From assembly GCA_028583605.1 (NCBI GenBank), contig CM053328.1, forward strand, positions 7,039,804-7,103,803: 64,000 nucleotides of DNA. The letters are read 5' to 3'. The notes beneath the pieces are model-generated. The model was not told the DNA's origin. It saw only the letters and a program-made list of their open reading frames with translations, and made no database searches. This document shows positions 60,650-64,000 of the stretch, one piece after another. The position numbers and the translations under genes are program-made. The stretch's first letter is position 1, and the number at the start of each line of letters is the position of its first letter. Source of the DNA: Dastarcus helophoroides. Its lineage: Eukaryota; Arthropoda; Insecta; Coleoptera; Bothrideridae.

Positions 60650-62565
60650 AATTTGTCCTCTTTCGAAGTTGCGCAATGTTTCACAAACTTCAATTTTCTT
60701 TTATATTTCGAGTTTCTTTTTTAATTGTCCTTTTTCAAAATTTAACCTCCAAATTCGAAGGGTTTTTTAATAAAAATTAAACTTCCTCTAGAAGTTTGTC
60801 TTAAAATTTTGATTTTCCACAAAATACGATTTTTTACAGATTAAATTTTTAATTTATTTTGTTGAAATTTAATTTGTTTCGAACCTTATGTTAAAAATAA
60901 ACATTTTTCTTAAAATATAGCTTCCTTGAATAATTTTTCCAAAATTCGACAATGTTCTCGATATTTCAAGTTTATTTTCAAAATTCGTCTTTTCCTTCAA
61001 AATTCTACACATTCTCTCAAAAATCTCTTTTTTCTTAAGATTTAAAATCACGAGACTTATTTTTTCAAAATTTGATTTCTCAGAGAATTTTCTACTTTTT
61101 CTTTTTAAGATTTCCTTTTTTTTGTTTCGCCTTTTTCTTTTTTCTCAAAAATCGGGGTTTTTTTTGGAAATTTTGCCTTTTATCCAAATCTTCGATATTT
61201 TCTGTTTCTGGAAAATTTGCGTTTTTTCTTTTAAAATTTTTTCCTTGGAAACTTCGGCAGTTTTCAGAAAGAGTAAAAATGTTGATTAAAATATTTTTGT
61301 TTTTTAGAAATGTCGGGAAAAATATTTCTTGAAGCCTTTCGACTTTTTTCTTCAAATTTTAAGATTGTATTAGGATTGAAATAAAAACATAAAAATCATG
61401 AAAACGATTGTTCGAAAATTTGACATTTTCTAGAAAATTTTGACTTTTTTCTCCAAATTCGTTACTTGCTTCGTTGCAGAATTCTGAAAGAGTTTTCTAG
61501 GATAAAACGTATCCTGTTAGCAATCCCACCTTTAAGTTACATCAAATTAGTCAAATTCGTTAAGGGAATTGCGCCATGAAAAGCGGTCAAACAGACAGAC
61601 AAACACACTTTCCCATTTATACATATATTAGTTAAGATTATATCGGTTTCGCTTACGGATGTGGATATAAAATTATTTCGGATATCCAACAGTTTCGGAT
61701 ATTATTTCGGTTACAGGTATCTTTAAATTATTTTTGTCAATTCAAAAGAAAAATCCTTAGGTTATATCCATTTACCAAAACTCTAAATACTACATCCATT
61801 CTTCAAAATTTCTCCATACTTCTGAAAATTGGACTTTTTCGATAATTGGCACTTTTTTTAATTCACAAAAATTTGAATTTTACGAGTTTAATCGATCATT
61901 TAAATAGAAGTATAAATTAAAAAAAAATGATTTGAATTATTTTGAGAAAAATATTTTAAGGGAGTTTTCATGTTTTCCCAAAATTGTTTTTTCAACATTT
62001 CGATTTATTCCGACGCCTTTCAACTCTGTTTTCAGTTGCGAATTTTTTCCAGTGTTCTTCTTTTTCTCAAAATTTCGACCTTATTTTCAAAATTCACTCT
62101 TTCAAATTTCCTTCCCAACTTTTCTCAAATAATTGACTTCTGAAAATGCGGACTTTTATTTAAATTTAACATTAATTATTTCCCAAAATTCGAAATTTTA
62201 TATTTCCGCAAATTTTGACTTTTTCTTCTGAAAGCTACCATTTTTTTGCAAGTTTAACATTATTCCCAAAACTTACTTTCTTAAACACTCTAAACGGGAA
62301 AATTTTAGTTATCATTTTATTCGAAATTTTGTGTTTTTCTTAAATTGTTTTTTTTTTCGCAATTATTTTGCTATACTTTTTCCTAAAATTGATTTTTTAT
62401 AAAGATTTTATTTTTTTTCGTCTTGTTCTTGAAATTGCGAACATTTTTTAAATGTTCTCTTCTTTCGACAATTCAATATCATTTTCGTCAAAATTCCATG
62501 TTTCCTCCGAATTCAATATTTCTTTTTTCCTCCGAATTCAATATTTCTTTTTAAGTCTGTCCAGG
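60650..62565. repeat. T-rich array continuing past the solo LTR
   Basis: Diverged T-rich units to 61450, the RTE tail, then a copy of 58328-59080 at 61797-62540. Near 62572 CCAGGCCCGTAACCAGGGGG looks like a transposon end with no partner found. From 62600 to 64000 is AT-rich DNA with weak satellite traces and nothing else supported. Confidence 0.55.
61450..61640 (+). mobile_element. RTE-type LINE (or derived SINE) 3' end
   Basis: GGATAAAACGTATCCTG, then CATCAAATTAGTCAAATTCG, GCCATGAAAAGCGGTCAAAC, AGACAGACAAACACACTTTC and CATTTATACATATATTAG follow the order typical of the conserved 3' tail of arthropod RTE elements. Only the tail is present. A possible related fragment (CCTGGCTTCGCCCCCGGTGG) lies at about 57908. 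Confidence 0.5.
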
Positions 62566-64000
62566 CCCGTAACCAGGGGGGCTGCGATCTCTCTGCTAAA
62601 ACTGCATAGTCTTTGTTTGCGTTTAGGTTAGAGTTAAGAAACCACGCTTCAACACTACTTTACTGTTAATATTATTATTGTATAGAAGTACGCTAAAATA
62701 TAAAAAAATACACTAAAAACATTTCTAGAGTCTAACTCTTCCAACATTCTGACAAAGTAATTTAACAACAATGTTACCTATTTATCCTAATTTCATTTCT
62801 AAATAAAAACAAATGTGTGGGTAAGATGATAAAATCACTTGAAAGATATTTCTTTTCTAAAATTTATCTTTGAACTATTTTCTATAACCTTACTTGTGTA
62901 TGAAAAATGCCTGTAGAAAGTGCTCTATTTAAAAACAGTTTGACGTCAGCTGGAGAGAAATCTTTTTTTTAAATTTTATTAAAATTTGGATTATCTTCAT
63001 GATTTTAACTTTTAGAACATTTAGAATTTGGATATTCTTTCTAAATTCTGGAAGATTAGAAGTTTTTTTTTTAAATTCACGTTTCCTCTTAGCGCCCAAC
63101 TCTTTTTTTTAACTGGCAACAACTTCAATTCCTACGTTTTTTATTTTGGGCAATTTTGGGAATTATTGTTGCTATCTGAATTTGCAATGTCGAAATGCAT
63201 TTGATTCTTCCGAATTTCAAAAAAAAGTTTTTCTTATAAAGTTAATTATCTTTTTTTAAGTTTTACCTTTAATTTTAAAATTTCGAACTTTTTTAAAATT
63301 TTACAATTTGAATTAGATATTTTGTTAAATGTGAAGTATGTTAATACTTCGATTCTTTCTAGAAACTTGGAAATTTTGCCAAAGTTTTTGTGAAAAATAT
63401 CAGATATCGAAATTCTGAACTTAATCTTGAGTTTTTTGAATTTGGGAGTTTAATTTGAAATGTCTAGAAAAGTCTACATTTAGAGTGACAAACTCGTTCT
63501 AGAAAAAGTTTAATTACGACCTTGTTTATACTTAAAAATAACCATAATTCATTATTAAACATTTCTGAAAGTATTAACTTTTTTAGAAATTTTGAATTCC
63601 CCCATCAAAAAGTAGGATATGTTAATTCCTAAGAAATTTACCTGTTAGAACTCGAAGTTTTTAGTCTTTTAAATTCGAAATTTTAAAAATAAGTTGACAT
63701 TTATAATTACTCTCTAAATCAGAAGAAAAAAGAAGCTATAATTTTCAAAAAAAAAGGTTTAAAGTCAAAATTTTCTAAAAAAATCTCTAATTTCCAAAAG
63801 ATGAAATCTATTAACAAAAACTAATAACACTCAACACTTTGTCTTGAAACAAAACTCAAAAAATAAACTTATATTTCCTGAAACTTTAGTGTTTTCTTAA
63901 AAAGGCCAGGGATTTTTTTTATATATTTAACATAGAAAGAAAAGTCAAAATATTGTGAAGAAGTCTGAATTTTGAACCAGTGCTAATGTAAAAATTTTGA

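Overview
The window is AT-rich eukaryotic nuclear DNA, most likely from an insect or other arthropod. The evidence is spliced genes with GT/AG introns, a TATA plus TCAGT-type initiator, hAT, RTE and LTR-type transposon remnants, and homologs of animal proteins. The species cannot be named from the sequence. I saw no rRNA, tRNA, CRISPR or prokaryotic operon.

Three genes can be supported. (1) On the minus strand, the first two coding exons of a PLP-dependent threonine aldolase (16921-17161 and 10176-10250); I see no further exon down to position 1. (2) On the plus strand, a compact two-exon gene (19941-20388) for a 108-aa protein resembling FAM104/VCF, the nuclear cofactors of VCP/p97, with a TATA/initiator promoter about 150 bp upstream. 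(3) On the plus strand, a 502-aa four-finger C2H2 zinc-finger protein from three coding exons (44791-45222, 46302-47231, 55348-55494), with a long 3' region to a poly(A) signal near 57688 and a possible non-coding first exon ending at 30067. The three genes have no evident shared pathway.

Most of the rest is an unusual family of diverged tandem arrays built on a TCGAAATTT(C) core separated by T-rich or A-rich spacers. They fill introns and intergenic DNA and are organised locally into higher-order repeats of about 0.1, 0.15, 0.19, 0.33, 0.53, 0.6, 0.79, 1.09 and 1.8 kb. Blocks change orientation (T-rich or A-rich on the plus strand). The long open frames inside them are compositional artefacts.

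Mobile DNA lies in and between the arrays. (a) A palindromic element family near 5.3-5.6, 36.9-37.2, 44.5-44.7, 45.3-45.5 and 54.8 kb has arms carrying a hammerhead self-cleaving ribozyme motif. Two copies have 12- and 13-bp target duplications and one truncated arm, fitting Penelope-like target-primed insertion. (b) A 4.5-kb hAT-like terminal-inverted-repeat element (24401-28908) has an exact 8-bp duplication and a satellite array inside it. (c) There are a 671-bp ATCGAT-rich element (18707-19377), a 252-bp hAT-like MITE (45847-46098), a solo LTR (60284-60639), RTE-type LINE 3' ends, and a dispersed repeat in opposite orientations at 18.1 and 29.1 kb.
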